12,904 nt of DNA from Baffinella frigidus (GCA_026770585.1 MU646351.1:1035470-1048373); one strand, 5' to 3'; counted from the first letter of the stretch, positions 1 through 5,886 are shown. Numbers and translations: made by a program. The notes: generated by a model not told the origin, from the letters alone.

Positions 1-268
1 CCTAACCCCTAACCCCTAACCCCTAACCCCTAACCCCTAACCCCCAACCCCTGACCTCTAGCCCCTAACCCCAGGCCCCTAACCCCCAGCCCCTGACCCG
101 TAGCCCCTAAAACCTAGCCCTTAACCTCTAAACCCTTACCCCCAACCCCTAACACCTAACACCTAACCCGTAACCTCTAACCCCTAACCCCTCAACCCTC
201 AACCCTCAACCATCAACCCCAAACCCTAAACCCTAAACCCTAAACCCTAACTCCCAAAAAACCTCCAG
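1..268. repeat. Telomere-like C-rich minisatellite (CCCCTAA grading into CCCTAAA)
   Basis: The first ~45 bases are perfect 7-bp CCCCTAA units. They then degrade into variants such as CCCTGAC, ACCTAAC, CCCTCAA and CCCTAAA. The motif resembles plant or algal telomere repeat, but it runs straight into an LRR exon copy at 269 and recurs at 314-500, 7680-8108 and 11383-11660. It is therefore better read as interstitial, largely intronic minisatellite than as a chromosome end, although a true telomere just upstream cannot be excluded. Confidence 0.85.
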
Positions 269-313
269 ACGCTCGACCTGACCGCGGGGGGGCTCATCAA
301 TATCGACTCCACC
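269..313 (+). pseudogene. Exon A copy 1, truncated LRR exon
   Basis: After a CTCCAG acceptor the sequence reads TLDLTAGGLINIDST in frame. This matches the first 15 codons of exon A copy 2 (504-563) with a few substitutions. It stops at 313, where C-rich minisatellite resumes in place of the last five codons and the donor. It appears to be a duplicated exon fragment that has lost its 3' end and cannot splice normally. LRR character is inferred from the LQTLDL start and from the surrounding exons. Confidence 0.6.
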
Positions 314-503
314 CTAACCCCTAACCCTAAACCATAAACCCTATACCCTACACCCTACACCCTAAAACCTAAAACCTCAACCCTAAGCCCTAAACCCTAC
401 ACCCTGACACCTGAAACCTGAAACCTGAAACCTGAAACCTGGCACCTGCAACCTGAAACCTGAAACCCTAAACCCTAAACCCTAAACTCCAAACCCTCTC
501 CAG
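314..503. repeat. C-rich CCCTAAA/CCTGAAA minisatellite, probable intron
   Basis: This is degenerate CCCTAAA with an internal run of ACCTGAA variants at about 408-470. It ends in CTCTCCAG, the acceptor of exon A copy 2. No open frame has exon-like composition. Confidence 0.75.
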
Positions 504-563
504 ACGCTCGACTTGATCGCGGGGGGGCTTATCAAGATCGACTGCACCAACAATAACGTCCAG
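504..563 (+). CDS. Exon A copy 2, LRR-type exon (intact, phase 0-0)
   Basis: The exon is 60 bp (20 codons) between acceptor CTCCAG and donor CAG|GTTTGG. It reads TLDLIAGGLIKIDC followed by TNNNVQ, which fits the L..LDL....L..I..N pattern of a leucine-rich repeat. The exon is GC-rich, unlike its flanks. C-rich minisatellite lies upstream and G-rich minisatellite begins immediately after the donor. Both ends are phase 0, compatible with the other exon types. An open frame continues past the donor to 830 but is only minisatellite translation (GLGFRVWG-like) and is not accepted as coding. The gene is unnamed; the LRR call rests on pattern only. Confidence 0.6.
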
Positions 564-735
564 GTTTGGGGTTTAGGATTTGGGGTTTCGGGTTTAGGAT
601 TCAGGGTTTGGGGGTTGGGGTTTGGGGGTTGGGGGTTAGGGGTGGGGGGTGGGGGGTGGGGGGTTGGGGTTCAGGGTTTAGGGTTTGGGGTGTGGGGTGT
701 GGGGTTTAGGGTTCAGGTTTTAGGGTTTAGGGGAG
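564..735. repeat. G-rich GGGTTTAGG-like minisatellite
   Basis: This is degenerate GGTTTAGGG/GGGGTTGGG directly after the exon A donor, the opposite strand polarity to the C-rich tract before the exon. It is probably the start of an intron. The sequence is prone to G-quadruplex formation: there are many runs of 4-6 G around 610-680. Confidence 0.8.
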
Positions 736-1001
736 GGTGTCTCAAGCTCGGGTTTCGGGCTTCGGCGCAATGGCACGCCCCCCTCCCAGCTCGTCCCTCG
801 GGTACCCCCCCCCCCACAGGACAACCATAGGGCCCTAGATAGGCAGGCCTACAGTAGGGTGCGTGTTCTTAAATTCGAAGTGTCCCTGTAGGGTCCTGCA
901 GCTGTCTTTGGTGAGAAAAGAATTTGTGAAAGGGATTGATAGGAAGATAAGGAAGATGAGGAAGATACCAGCTCTTCTGGAAAGACGGGGTATGTGCTTG
1001 A
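736..1001. other. Non-coding stretch with no recognised gene
   Basis: This holds a GC-rich segment (736-785), a C homopolymer ending in an ACAGGACAACC string (about 806-827) that resembles the AAGGACAACC core of exon E, and an A/G-rich part. The part at 950-968 (GGAAGATAAGGAAGAT) matches the outer end of the large inverted repeat at 4279-4297, so a fragment of that element family is likely here. Short open frames on both strands have no coding features. Confidence 0.4.
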
Positions 1002-1093
1002 ATTGTTGTGGTGGACGGCATTCATTTTGCGCTTGATTCTCCCCCAAAGTTCCAGCATTAATTTTATGCAAATTCCCGCTTGTGACTTGACGA
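1002..1093. repeat. Dispersed repeat R1, copy 1
   Basis: About 90 bp that recur at 1610-1693. Shared blocks include TGGTGGACGG, GATTCTCCCCC, TCCAGCATTAA, GCAAATTC and GTGAC.TGACG. Its nature is unknown and no coding frame is conserved. The two copies flank the exon E copy 1 segment, so they may mark the edges of a local duplication. Confidence 0.6.
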
Positions 1094-1114
1094 CGATTCT
1101 ACCATCGTTGTGTA

Positions 1115-1275
1115 CCACACAGCAGACTTCGAAGGGATTTCTAACAACCCCTAAGCGATAAGACCCAGGACCCTACGGTAGGAAACCCGTAGGGGCATAA
1201 GAGGGTTCCTACGGATAAGGTAACGGAAAGGTGGCCCGATTTGGGCCGGAAATCCCTTCGTAGCCCGCTGTGTGG
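1115..1275 (-). mobile_element. MITE family M1, copy 1 (full length, TA-flanked)
   Basis: A 161-bp element with imperfect terminal inverted repeats of about 27 bp: the left begins CCACACAGCAGACTTCGAAG, and the right ends TTCGTAGCCCGCTGTGTGG. TA lies directly outside both ends (1113-1114 and 1276-1277), consistent with a TA target duplication. It carries internal hairpins of the CCTACGG/CCGTAGG type. It is reversed relative to copies 2633-2789 and 2075-2124: its left side (AACCCCTAAGCGATAAGAC) is the reverse complement of their right side. It encodes no transposase. Confidence 0.75.
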
Positions 1276-1282
1276 TATTGGG

Positions 1283-1372
1283 CCCACACAGGTTGTTGGG
1301 ATCGGGGTGTAGGGTTCAGAGTTCAGGGATTGTATATCGGGTTTAAGATTTGGGTGTGGTGTGGGTGCAGAA
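1283..1372. repeat. G-rich minisatellite preceding exon E copy 1
   Basis: Degenerate GGGTTCAGGG-like sequence ending in GGGTGCAG, a possible acceptor. It is unusual here in being G-rich just before an acceptor; most other acceptors follow C-rich DNA. Confidence 0.5.
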
Positions 1373-1447
1373 CAAGATGCCGTCTTCGATTTGGTCCAAA
1401 GCGATGTCTCTCGCGGCCTGCAAGAGTTACCGCGATTTCATCCGGAC
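1373..1447 (+). pseudogene. Exon E copy 1, LRR exon interrupted by a foldback element
   Basis: From about 1400 to 1443 the sequence aligns with exon E copy 2 (CGCGG.CTGCA.GAGTT.CCGCGAT), reading RGLQELPRF in one frame. It is cut at ~1447 by the foldback element 1448-1598, and no continuation of the exon follows. The frame also needs a shift relative to the sequence after the GCAG at 1372. It is therefore a broken duplicate. Confidence 0.55.
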
Positions 1448-1598
1448 GAGTGTTTTCCGAAAATACGATTTCAAAAGTATTTTCAACGAAAATTACTACA
1501 CAATTTGCCTTTACTTTTTAAAATGGTCACGTCCGTGTAGTAATTTTTGTTGCAAATCGGTTCGGTGGTCCCCGAAATCGTATTTTCGGAAAATACTC
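1448..1598. mobile_element. Foldback element, family M3, copy 1
   Basis: A 151-bp inverted-repeat element. The outer arms 1448-1472 and 1574-1598 are 25 bp with one mismatch (GAGTGTTTTCCG against CGGAAAATACTC). Inner arms 1484-1502 and 1535-1552 carry CAACGAAAATTACTACACA and its complement. The inner core is shared with the foldback at 10128-10248. The sequence lies in exon E copy 1 and has no coding capacity, so it is a non-autonomous element. Confidence 0.75.
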
Positions 1599-1609
1599 GC
1601 CGCGATTAG

Positions 1610-1693
1610 ATTGTTATGGTGGACGGAATTGACGTGATTCTCCCCCGAATATCCAGCATTAACGTCAGGCAAATTCGCACGTGTGACCTGACG
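1610..1693. repeat. Dispersed repeat R1, copy 2
   Basis: Direct repeat of 1002-1093 with scattered substitutions and small deletions. It lies between the M3 foldback and a deleted M1 MITE. Confidence 0.6.
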
Positions 1694-1713
1694 TGGCCTG
1701 TCGGCGGAGGTCA

Positions 1714-1786
1714 CCTTATCCGTAGGACCCCCCCTATGTCCCTACGGGTTGCCTACCGTAGGGTCGTAGGTCGAAGTCTGCTGTGG
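1714..1786 (+). mobile_element. MITE family M1, internally deleted copy 2
   Basis: It shares CCTTATCCGTAGGA, CCTACGGGTTGCCT, CCGTAGGGTCGTA and the end TCGAAGTCTGCTGTG with the full copy 2633-2789. It lacks the segment containing TCTTATCGCTGAGG, and its left terminus is missing. It ends immediately upstream of exon E copy 2. Confidence 0.65.
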
Positions 1787-1803
1787 TGTGGGTTGTACCT
1801 AAG

Positions 1804-1921
1804 CAAAGTCTCGCGCGGTCTGCAGGAGTTGCCGCGATCGATCGGGACGTGTGCCTACCTTCAGATCCTGATCCTCAAGGACAACCGCATCTCCACCTTC
1901 CCCCAGAGCACCAAGAACATG
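1804..1921 (+). CDS. Exon E copy 2, LRR exon (longest copy)
   Basis: This reads SRGLQELPRSIGTCAYLQ, then ILILKDNRISTFPQSTKNM, across about 39 codons. The L..LP.S(I)G.C..L..L.L.DN.IS.FP arrangement is a canonical LRR repeat of about 23 residues. The 3' end is placed at AACATG|GT, giving a phase-0 donor shared with copies 3 and 4. The 5' end is uncertain: an M1 MITE ends only about 17 bp upstream, so the true acceptor may have been lost. C-rich sequence follows the donor. It is the best E copy, but whether it is expressed cannot be told. Confidence 0.65.
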
Positions 1922-1977
1922 GTCTCCCCTAAACCATCAACCCCCCCACCCTCCGAAGTGAAGTGTTGTGCACTCAG

Positions 1978-2034
1978 ATCCTAGTCATCCAGAAAAAGAG
2001 AATCTCGACCTTCCCCCAGAGCACCCAAAACATG
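1978..2034 (+). CDS. Exon E copy 3, LRR exon (short)
   Basis: 19 codons after acceptor CACTCAG, reading ILVIQKKRISTFPQSTQNM and ending at ATG|GTCTCT. It matches the last 19 codons of copy 2, but the LRR asparagine position (KDN) has become QKK. The preceding CTTCAG-like context suggests that the CAG coding for Gln in the longer copies serves here as an acceptor. It may be a usable alternative exon or a decayed copy. Confidence 0.55.
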
Positions 2035-2074
2035 GTCTCTCCCCGTGTCCCTCCATCCACTTGGTGGACTACGG

Positions 2075-2124
2075 ATGTCTTATCGCTTAGGGGTTATTCA
2101 AAATCCCTTCGAAGTCCGCTGTGT
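2075..2124 (+). mobile_element. MITE family M1, right-half fragment (copy 3)
   Basis: ATGTCTTATCGCTTAGGGG through TTCGAAGTCCGCTGTGT is nearly identical to the right 50 bp of the full copy ending at 2789. The rest of the element is absent. It lies about 10 bp before exon E copy 4. Confidence 0.7.
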
Positions 2125-2134
2125 ACCGTGTGGC

Positions 2135-2191
2135 ATCCTGATTCTCAAGGACAACTGCATCTCGACCTTCCCCCAGAGCACCAAGAACATG
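2135..2191 (+). pseudogene. Exon E copy 4, LRR exon fragment abutting a MITE
   Basis: 19 codons, ILILKDNCISTFPQSTKNM, ending in ATG|GTGACA (good donor). The upstream side is not an acceptor: GTGTGGC directly precedes ATC where copies 2, 3 and 5 have CAG. The M1 fragment lies just before it, so the exon seems to have lost its 5' part through that insertion or a rearrangement. Confidence 0.55.
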
Positions 2192-2206
2192 GTGACACTC
2201 CCACCT

Positions 2207-2345
2207 CCACTTAGCAGCCATAGAGGGCTTCATGGATACAGTCCAGCTAAACGATTTGTACTAGAATCTTATCCATTGTCCTGGAACCTAACCGGAATTT
2301 CACCTTGAATTCAAGGCGAAAAGGTGCTCGGTCGCTGCTAAGTGG
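2207..2345 (+). mobile_element. MITE family M2, copy 1
   Basis: A 139-bp element with 12-bp terminal inverted repeats CCACTTAGCAGC and GCTGCTAAGTGG (perfect apart from the MITE's variable inner base). Internal landmarks are GGATACAG, GTACTAGAATCTTATCCATT and a near-palindrome centred on GAATTC. Copies are at 6149-6285 (same orientation) and 3793-3930 (reverse orientation). It has no coding capacity. Confidence 0.8.
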
Positions 2346-2385
2346 CTCCTGCCCTCCTGCGTGCAGTGTTGTGCACCCTGGCTGT

Positions 2386-2493
2386 CCACTGCTAAGTGGA
2401 CAGCCACTGCTAAGTGGACAGCCACTGCTAAGTGGACAGCCACTGCTAAGTGGACAGCCACTGCTAAGTGGACAGCCACTGCTAAGTGGACAG
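2386..2493. repeat. 18-bp tandem array, six perfect units
   Basis: Six identical copies of CCACTGCTAAGTGGACAG. Each unit fuses the two tips of the M2 element (CCACT and GCTAAGTGG) plus ACAG, and is itself a short imperfect palindrome. It lies 40 bp downstream of M2 copy 1. It is open in all frames because the unit length is a multiple of 3, so the six-residue peptide repeats it could encode are not evidence of coding. Confidence 0.9.
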
Positions 2494-2632
2494 CCCCCTC
2501 CGAGTGGTGTGCACTGGGAGGGTTTAACGCCCATCAAGTGATCCAGGAGTAAGGGTCCTTGACCCTAAAACATGTACCGCTACCTTATCCGTACTCGACC
2601 CGTGTCCTTCAGACGGTCGCTCATCACCCTCC

Positions 2633-2789
2633 ACACAGAGGGCTACGAAGGGATTTTTGGGCGCTGAGAGCCCGAGTTTCCATTACCTTATCCGTAGGAA
2701 CCCCCCTATGTTCCTACGGGTTGCCTGCCGTAGGGTCGTATGTCTTATCGCTGAGGGGTTATTCAAAGTCCCTTCGAAGTCCGCTGTGT
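2633..2789 (+). mobile_element. MITE family M1, full copy 4 inserted against exon E copy 5
   Basis: A 157-bp element from ACACAGAGGGCTACGAAGGG to CCTTCGAAGTCCGCTGTGT. Internal parts form the hairpin CGTAGGAAC...GTTCCTACG at about 2694-2719. Its right end joins exon E copy 5 directly (GCTGTGT|GCCTACCTCCAG), where copy 2 reads GGGACGTGT|GCCTACCTTCAG. The exon's 5' half is therefore missing on the far side. Confidence 0.75.
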
Positions 2790-2858
2790 GCCTACCTCCA
2801 GGTCCTGATCCGCAAGGACAACCGCATCTCCACCTTCCCCCAGAACACCAAAAACATG
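2790..2858 (+). pseudogene. Exon E copy 5, one 23-residue LRR, 5' end displaced by a MITE
   Basis: Exactly 23 codons: AYLQVLIRKDNR, then ISTFPQNTKNM, one full LRR repeat length. The 3' side reads ATG|CCCCCC, so the GT donor found in copies 2-4 is absent. With a MITE at its 5' edge and no donor, this copy is unlikely to splice. The reading frame itself is still open, which suggests recent loss. Confidence 0.6.
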
Positions 2859-3057
2859 CCCCCCCCCCCCCTCGAGTCCTCCTGACCTCCAAGTAGAGTG
2901 TTAGTTTTGTAAAGCAACTCGTTCTGGTACAAAGTATCTTCCTTGTCTACCGAGATCTCTGGGGGAGTTTTCCGAGCAAGGGGGGAGGACCTGATTCCGG
3001 CGTCAACCTAAATCCGGCAGTCCGTCAGGTGCTACTGTATGCAATGCCGTAGGGTGT

Positions 3058-3619
3058 TATTGTAGAAATGGGCTCAGCGCGGATTTTTAGAACGTGAGGT
3101 GAGGGCGGATTCTATGTGTCTTTTTAATTCGCGAAATACGTAATGCAAAGTCATTTATTGACTTTCATGTATTTCGAATCCGAGCAGATTTGCATGCAAA
3201 CCACAACGCTTCAGCCATAAAACAGTTTTGAGACGGGAATCATGTCGAAACGTTGCGAGTTGGGATTTTCATAAAAAAATCTTGAGGCAAAACATAATAA
3301 TGCAATTAAAAACGCAACGTTTCATTATGTATCACACAATTCGAGCTCAAAGTGGCCGTAAAACGTTTTACGGCAACTTTGCATTCTGTATTCTGTATTC
3401 TGTCCTCACATAGAATCCAGCCTGAGGAGGTCAGGAACGTCAAAAAATTGATTTTTGGACGAAAAATCGATTTTGTGCTATGTTACGGGTGGTTAATTCT
3501 ATTTTGGGCATCGTACCCATGCCTAAGATAGCATAAAAGTTCATTTTCGACGATTTTTTATCTCCTGACCTTATTTCCTCACCTGACCTTGAATCCGCGC
3601 GGAGCCCATTTCTACAATA
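3058..3619. mobile_element. AT-rich foldback within the island
   Basis: Inverted arms 3058-3085 and 3592-3619 (28 bp, one mismatch: ATTGTAGAAATGGGCTCAGC against its complement). The interior is AT-rich and has smaller inverted repeats, including AAAGTGGCCGTAAAAC followed by its near-complement at 3349-3380. No gene is seen in this ~560-bp stretch; a 61-codon frame at 3228-3413 has no recognisable features. Confidence 0.65.
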
Positions 3620-3707
3620 CGGAATGCCGTACATAGGATGACGCCGGAATTAGGTCACCATCTTCCTGCCACTCAGCACGAACCTCCATCCTCGATTTGA
3701 TCCTCTT

Positions 3708-3747
3708 CGGAGGCCACGTTACGACCCGGGTCGTAACGTGGCCTCCG
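3708..3747. repeat. Perfect 40-bp palindrome centred on CCCGGG
   Basis: 3708-3727 (CGGAGGCCACGTTACGACCC) is followed with no spacer by its exact reverse complement. Beyond a short bulge the symmetry resumes with GATCCTCT (3699-3706) against AGAGGATC. It can extrude as a cruciform. Origin unknown; it may be a head-to-head element terminus. Confidence 0.9.
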
Positions 3748-3792
3748 ACTTGAGAGGATCGCAACGCCTCACCAATTGTCAGTCAGCGCCAG

Positions 3793-3930
3793 CCGCTTAG
3801 CAGCGGCCGAATTCCTTATCCCCCGGGTATCCGGGAAAATGCGGTTAGAATCCAACGCAAATGGATAAGATTCTAGTACAAATCGTTTAGATGGACTGTA
3901 TCCGTGCAGCCCCCGGCGGCTGCTAAGTGG
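3793..3930 (-). mobile_element. MITE family M2, copy 2 (reverse orientation)
   Basis: Ends CCGCTTAGCAGC and GCTGCTAAGTGG. Internally it carries AATGGATAAGATTCTAGTAC and CTGTATCC, the reverse complements of the M2 landmarks. The GAATTC palindrome seen in the other copies has been replaced by a CCCCCGGGTATCCGGG segment. Confidence 0.75.
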
Positions 3931-3980
3931 ATACCGGGCGCGCTCCCTCCTGCGGCGGTCATGCATAAGTCTTCGCATGC

Positions 3981-4170
3981 GTTCATAGTGACGGCCCCCA
4001 GAATTAGTTTTGTAAAGCAACTCGTCCTGGTACAAATTATAAAACGACCTCGTTTAAAAAGGAATGGGCACCCTTTTTAGTTGTAGGTGATCTTTGTTTT
4101 ATGATTTGTAGGTGATCTTTGTTTTATAATTTGCTTTACAAAACTAAGTCTGGGGGACGTCACTATTAAC
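3981..4170. mobile_element. Small inverted-repeat element with 40-bp arms
   Basis: Arms 3981-4020 and 4131-4170 pair over 40 bp with three mismatches; the inner 17 bp (TTAGTTTTGTAAAGCAA) are perfect. The interior has a tandem duplication of TTGTAGGTGATCTTTGTTTT (4081-4100 and 4107-4126). A second copy of its left inner arm, TTAGTTTTGTAAAGCAACTC, lies at 2901-2920 just outside the large island, so the island may have inserted into or recombined with such an element. Confidence 0.7.
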
Positions 4171-4376
4171 GTGTCGCCTCACACCGACGTAAGGCCCTCT
4201 TCTGACGGACTGCCGGAATTAGGTTGACGCCGGAATCAGGTCCTCCCCTCTTGCTCGGAAAACTCCCCCAGAGCTCTCGGAAGATAAGGAAGATACTCTC
4301 CAACGTGAGCGTTCGGCATCAGCGGGCCGATTCCGTCCTGAGGCGGGCCCATCCGTCCTAAAGTTCATAGTTCACA

Positions 4377-4552
4377 ACGCCTTCGCGAAGCAATAATGGC
4401 TCCAAGCCCTGGTACAAATTTTGTACCAAACATTGGACAAGACCCTAAAATACCCTGAATGGACATTTAAACGACTTCACGGTCGTGTCCATGGTCTTGT
4501 CCCATACAAAATTTGTACGGGGCTTGGAGCCATTATTGCTTCGCGAAGGCGT
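4377..4552. mobile_element. Foldback element with 48-bp arms
   Basis: Arms begin ACGCCTTCGCGAAGCAATAA (4377) and end with the complement at 4552. The first 33 bp of each arm pair perfectly, and pairing continues with one or two mismatches through TACAAATTTTGTA. Inner GGACAAGACC and GGTCTTGTCC at 4435-4502 extend the stem. Both sides carry GGGCCCATCCGTCCT, at about 4346-4360 and 4569-4583. Confidence 0.75.
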
Positions 4553-4632
4553 CGGAAGCTATTAAAGTGGGCCCATCCGTCCTGAGGCGGGCCCGTCTCA
4601 TACCGTCCAAGTCGCCTCACCGCTCCTCAAAA

Positions 4633-4757
4633 GTGGACCTCTGATGTCCTCACATGTGGACCTCTGGTTTCCTCAAATGTGGACCTCTGGTTTCCTCAAG
4701 TGTGGACCTCTGGTGTCCTCAAATGTGGACCTCTGGTGTCCTCAAATGTGGACCTCG
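4633..4757. repeat. 23-bp tandem array, five units plus a partial
   Basis: The consensus unit is GTGGACCTCTGG followed by TGTCCTCAAAT, with one or two differences per unit. It ends in a half unit at GTGGACCTCGG, eight bases before the acceptor of exon C copy 1. A decayed echo, GTGGAACCTCTG, lies at about 10341. No spacers, so not a CRISPR. Confidence 0.9.
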
Positions 4758-4765
4758 GATGACAG

Positions 4766-4857
4766 GTGACTTTGACGCACCTGGATATATCCGGGAACCA
4801 CTTTGACGCTGTGCCGGATATGCTTACCTACACTCCGCGCATCAAGTTCCTCGACAT
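4766..4857 (+). CDS. Exon C copy 1, LRR exon (intact, phase 0-2)
   Basis: 92 bp between acceptor GACAG and donor GACAT|GTCTCT. It reads VTLTHLDISGNHFDAVPDM, then LTYTPRIKFLD plus AT of a split Met codon. LTHLDISGNHFDAVP is a textbook LRR (LxxLxLxxNxxxxxP), and a second repeat begins at IKFLDM. Joining the phase-2 end to an exon of type G or B (each starting G + TCx) gives LDMSRN or LDMSHN, again in LRR register. That supports both the donor and the reading frame. The copy is complete; four decayed copies follow downstream within CT microsatellite. Confidence 0.75.
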
Positions 4858-5005
4858 GTCTCTCCCTCTCCCCTCGATTATTTTAACTGTTTTTCGATGT
4901 CATGTGAAAAATATTAAAAATATTTTTGCATCAATACATCAAAATATTTTTGCTAGGGGTGGGTGTTGTGCTGTGGCAGTGCTGTGTCGAGGCTACAATG
5001 GCATC

Positions 5006-5061
5006 TTCGACGCTGTGCCGGATATGCTCACCTACACTCCGCGCATCAAGTTTCTCGACAT
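5006..5061 (+). pseudogene. Exon C copy 2, 5'-truncated
   Basis: This reads FDAVPDMLTYTPRIKFLD with the same donor context CGACAT|GTCTCT as copy 1. The first 12 codons and the acceptor are missing; unrelated sequence precedes it. CT microsatellite follows the donor. Confidence 0.6.
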
Positions 5062-5099
5062 GTCTCTCCCTCCCGCCTCTCTCTTTCTCTGTCTCTCTG

Positions 5100-5149
<50 letters not shown>

Positions 5150-5150
5150 C

Positions 5151-5192
<42 letters not shown>

Positions 5193-5267
5193 TGCTCTGC
5201 CTCCCCCCCACCCTCTCTCTCTCTCTCTCTCCCGCTTTCTCTCTCCCTGTCGTCTTTCTTACCTACA

Positions 5268-5292
5268 CTCTGCGCATCAAGTTCCTCGACAT
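5268..5292 (+). pseudogene. Exon C copy 3, 3' fragment
   Basis: LTYTLRIKFLD with donor CGACAT|GTCTCG. Only the last ~25 bp of the exon remain, embedded in CT repeat; the upstream TCTTTCTT has no AG acceptor. Confidence 0.5.
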
Positions 5293-5364
5293 GTCTCGCC
5301 CTCCCTCCTCTCTCTTTCTCTCTCTCTCTGCCTCCCCCCCCACCCTCTCTTTCTCTCTCTTTCT

Positions 5365-5446
<82 letters not shown>

Positions 5447-5510
5447 TGCTCTGCCTCCCCCCCACCCTCTCTCTCTCTCTCTCTCCCGCTTTCTCTCTCC
5501 CTGTCGTCTT

Positions 5511-5546
5511 GCTTACCCACACTCTGCGCATCAAGTTCCTCGACAT
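5511..5546 (+). pseudogene. Exon C copy 4, 3' fragment
   Basis: LTHTLRIKFLD with the same donor. It is almost identical to copy 3 and was evidently produced by the 252-bp tandem duplication. Confidence 0.5.
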
Positions 5547-5618
5547 GTCTCGCCCTCCCTCCTCTCTCTTTCTCTCTCTCTCTGCCTCCCCCCCCACCCT
5601 CTCTTTCTCTCTCTTTCT

Positions 5619-5663
<45 letters not shown>

Positions 5664-5664
5664 C

Positions 5665-5710
<46 letters not shown>

Positions 5711-5824
5711 CTCTCTCTCTCTCTCTCTCTCTCCCTCTCTCTCTCCCTCCCTCCCTCCCTCCCTCTCTCCCTTTCTCTCTCTCCTTCCCTCCCTCCCTCC
5801 CTCCATCTCCCTCTCTCGCGTCTT

Positions 5825-5886
5825 GCTCACTTGGCCAACCTCCGAGACATGCTTACCTACACCCCGAGAGTCAAGTTCTTCGACAT
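5825..5886 (+). pseudogene. Exon C copy 5, diverged
   Basis: LAHLANLRDMLTYTPRVKFFD followed by AT|GTCGCT. The 3' two thirds match exon C; the 5' part differs and no AG acceptor lies at the expected place. It is the C copy nearest to exon G, whose phase-2 start would complete FFDMSRN. It is therefore conceivably the functional partner, but the missing acceptor argues against that. Confidence 0.45.

Larger units (their letters stand above)
2933..4297. mobile_element. Large nested inverted-repeat element (island)
   Basis: A 96-bp left arm (2933-3028) and a 96-bp right arm (4202-4297) are inverted copies with about five mismatches. Landmarks are AGTATCTTCCTTGTCTACCG, GGGGGAGTTTTCCGAGCAAG and CCTGATTCCGGCGTCAACCT, with their complements on the right. 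Between them are nested inverted repeats: 3058-3085/3592-3619, a palindrome at 3708-3747, an M2 MITE (3793-3930) and a small element at 3981-4170. The outer TIR is echoed inside at 3639-3656 (TGACGCCGGAATTAGGT), so two related elements may be nested. No open frame in the interior resembles a transposase. Clear target duplications are not visible. Confidence 0.7.
5075..5820. repeat. CT microsatellite block with an internal ~252-bp tandem duplication
   Basis: Nearly pure CT with C homopolymers and TTTCTC interruptions. The segment around 5268-5511, including an exon C fragment, is repeated at about 5512-5760 with very few differences. Open frames of 363-432 codons run through all three forward frames only because CT repeats lack stops; they are mostly Ser, Leu and Pro and are not genes. 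Confidence 0.9.

Noticed and set aside
1-60. True chromosome end (telomere)
   Set aside because: The same repeat class occurs throughout the window between exon copies, and the first block degrades quickly into variants; a telomere is possible only if the window edge happens to be the contig end.
513-830. GLGFRVWG-repeat open frame
   Set aside because: This is translation of the G-rich GGGTTTAGG minisatellite. Only the first 17 codons overlap exon A; the frame beyond the GTTTGG donor is repeat.
2386-2493. CRISPR array or coding hexapeptide repeat
   Set aside because: Units are contiguous with no spacers, the genome is eukaryotic, and the 18-bp period makes all frames open by default.
3228-3413. 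61-codon plus-strand open frame
   Set aside because: It lies inside an AT-rich foldback, overlaps a palindrome (3349-3380), and shows no domain or splice context.
2933-4297. Autonomous transposon with transposase
   Set aside because: No frame longer than ~90 codons in the interior and no catalytic-motif pattern seen.
4633-4757. CRISPR-like 23-bp repeats
   Set aside because: Head-to-tail repeats without unique spacers; an ordinary minisatellite.
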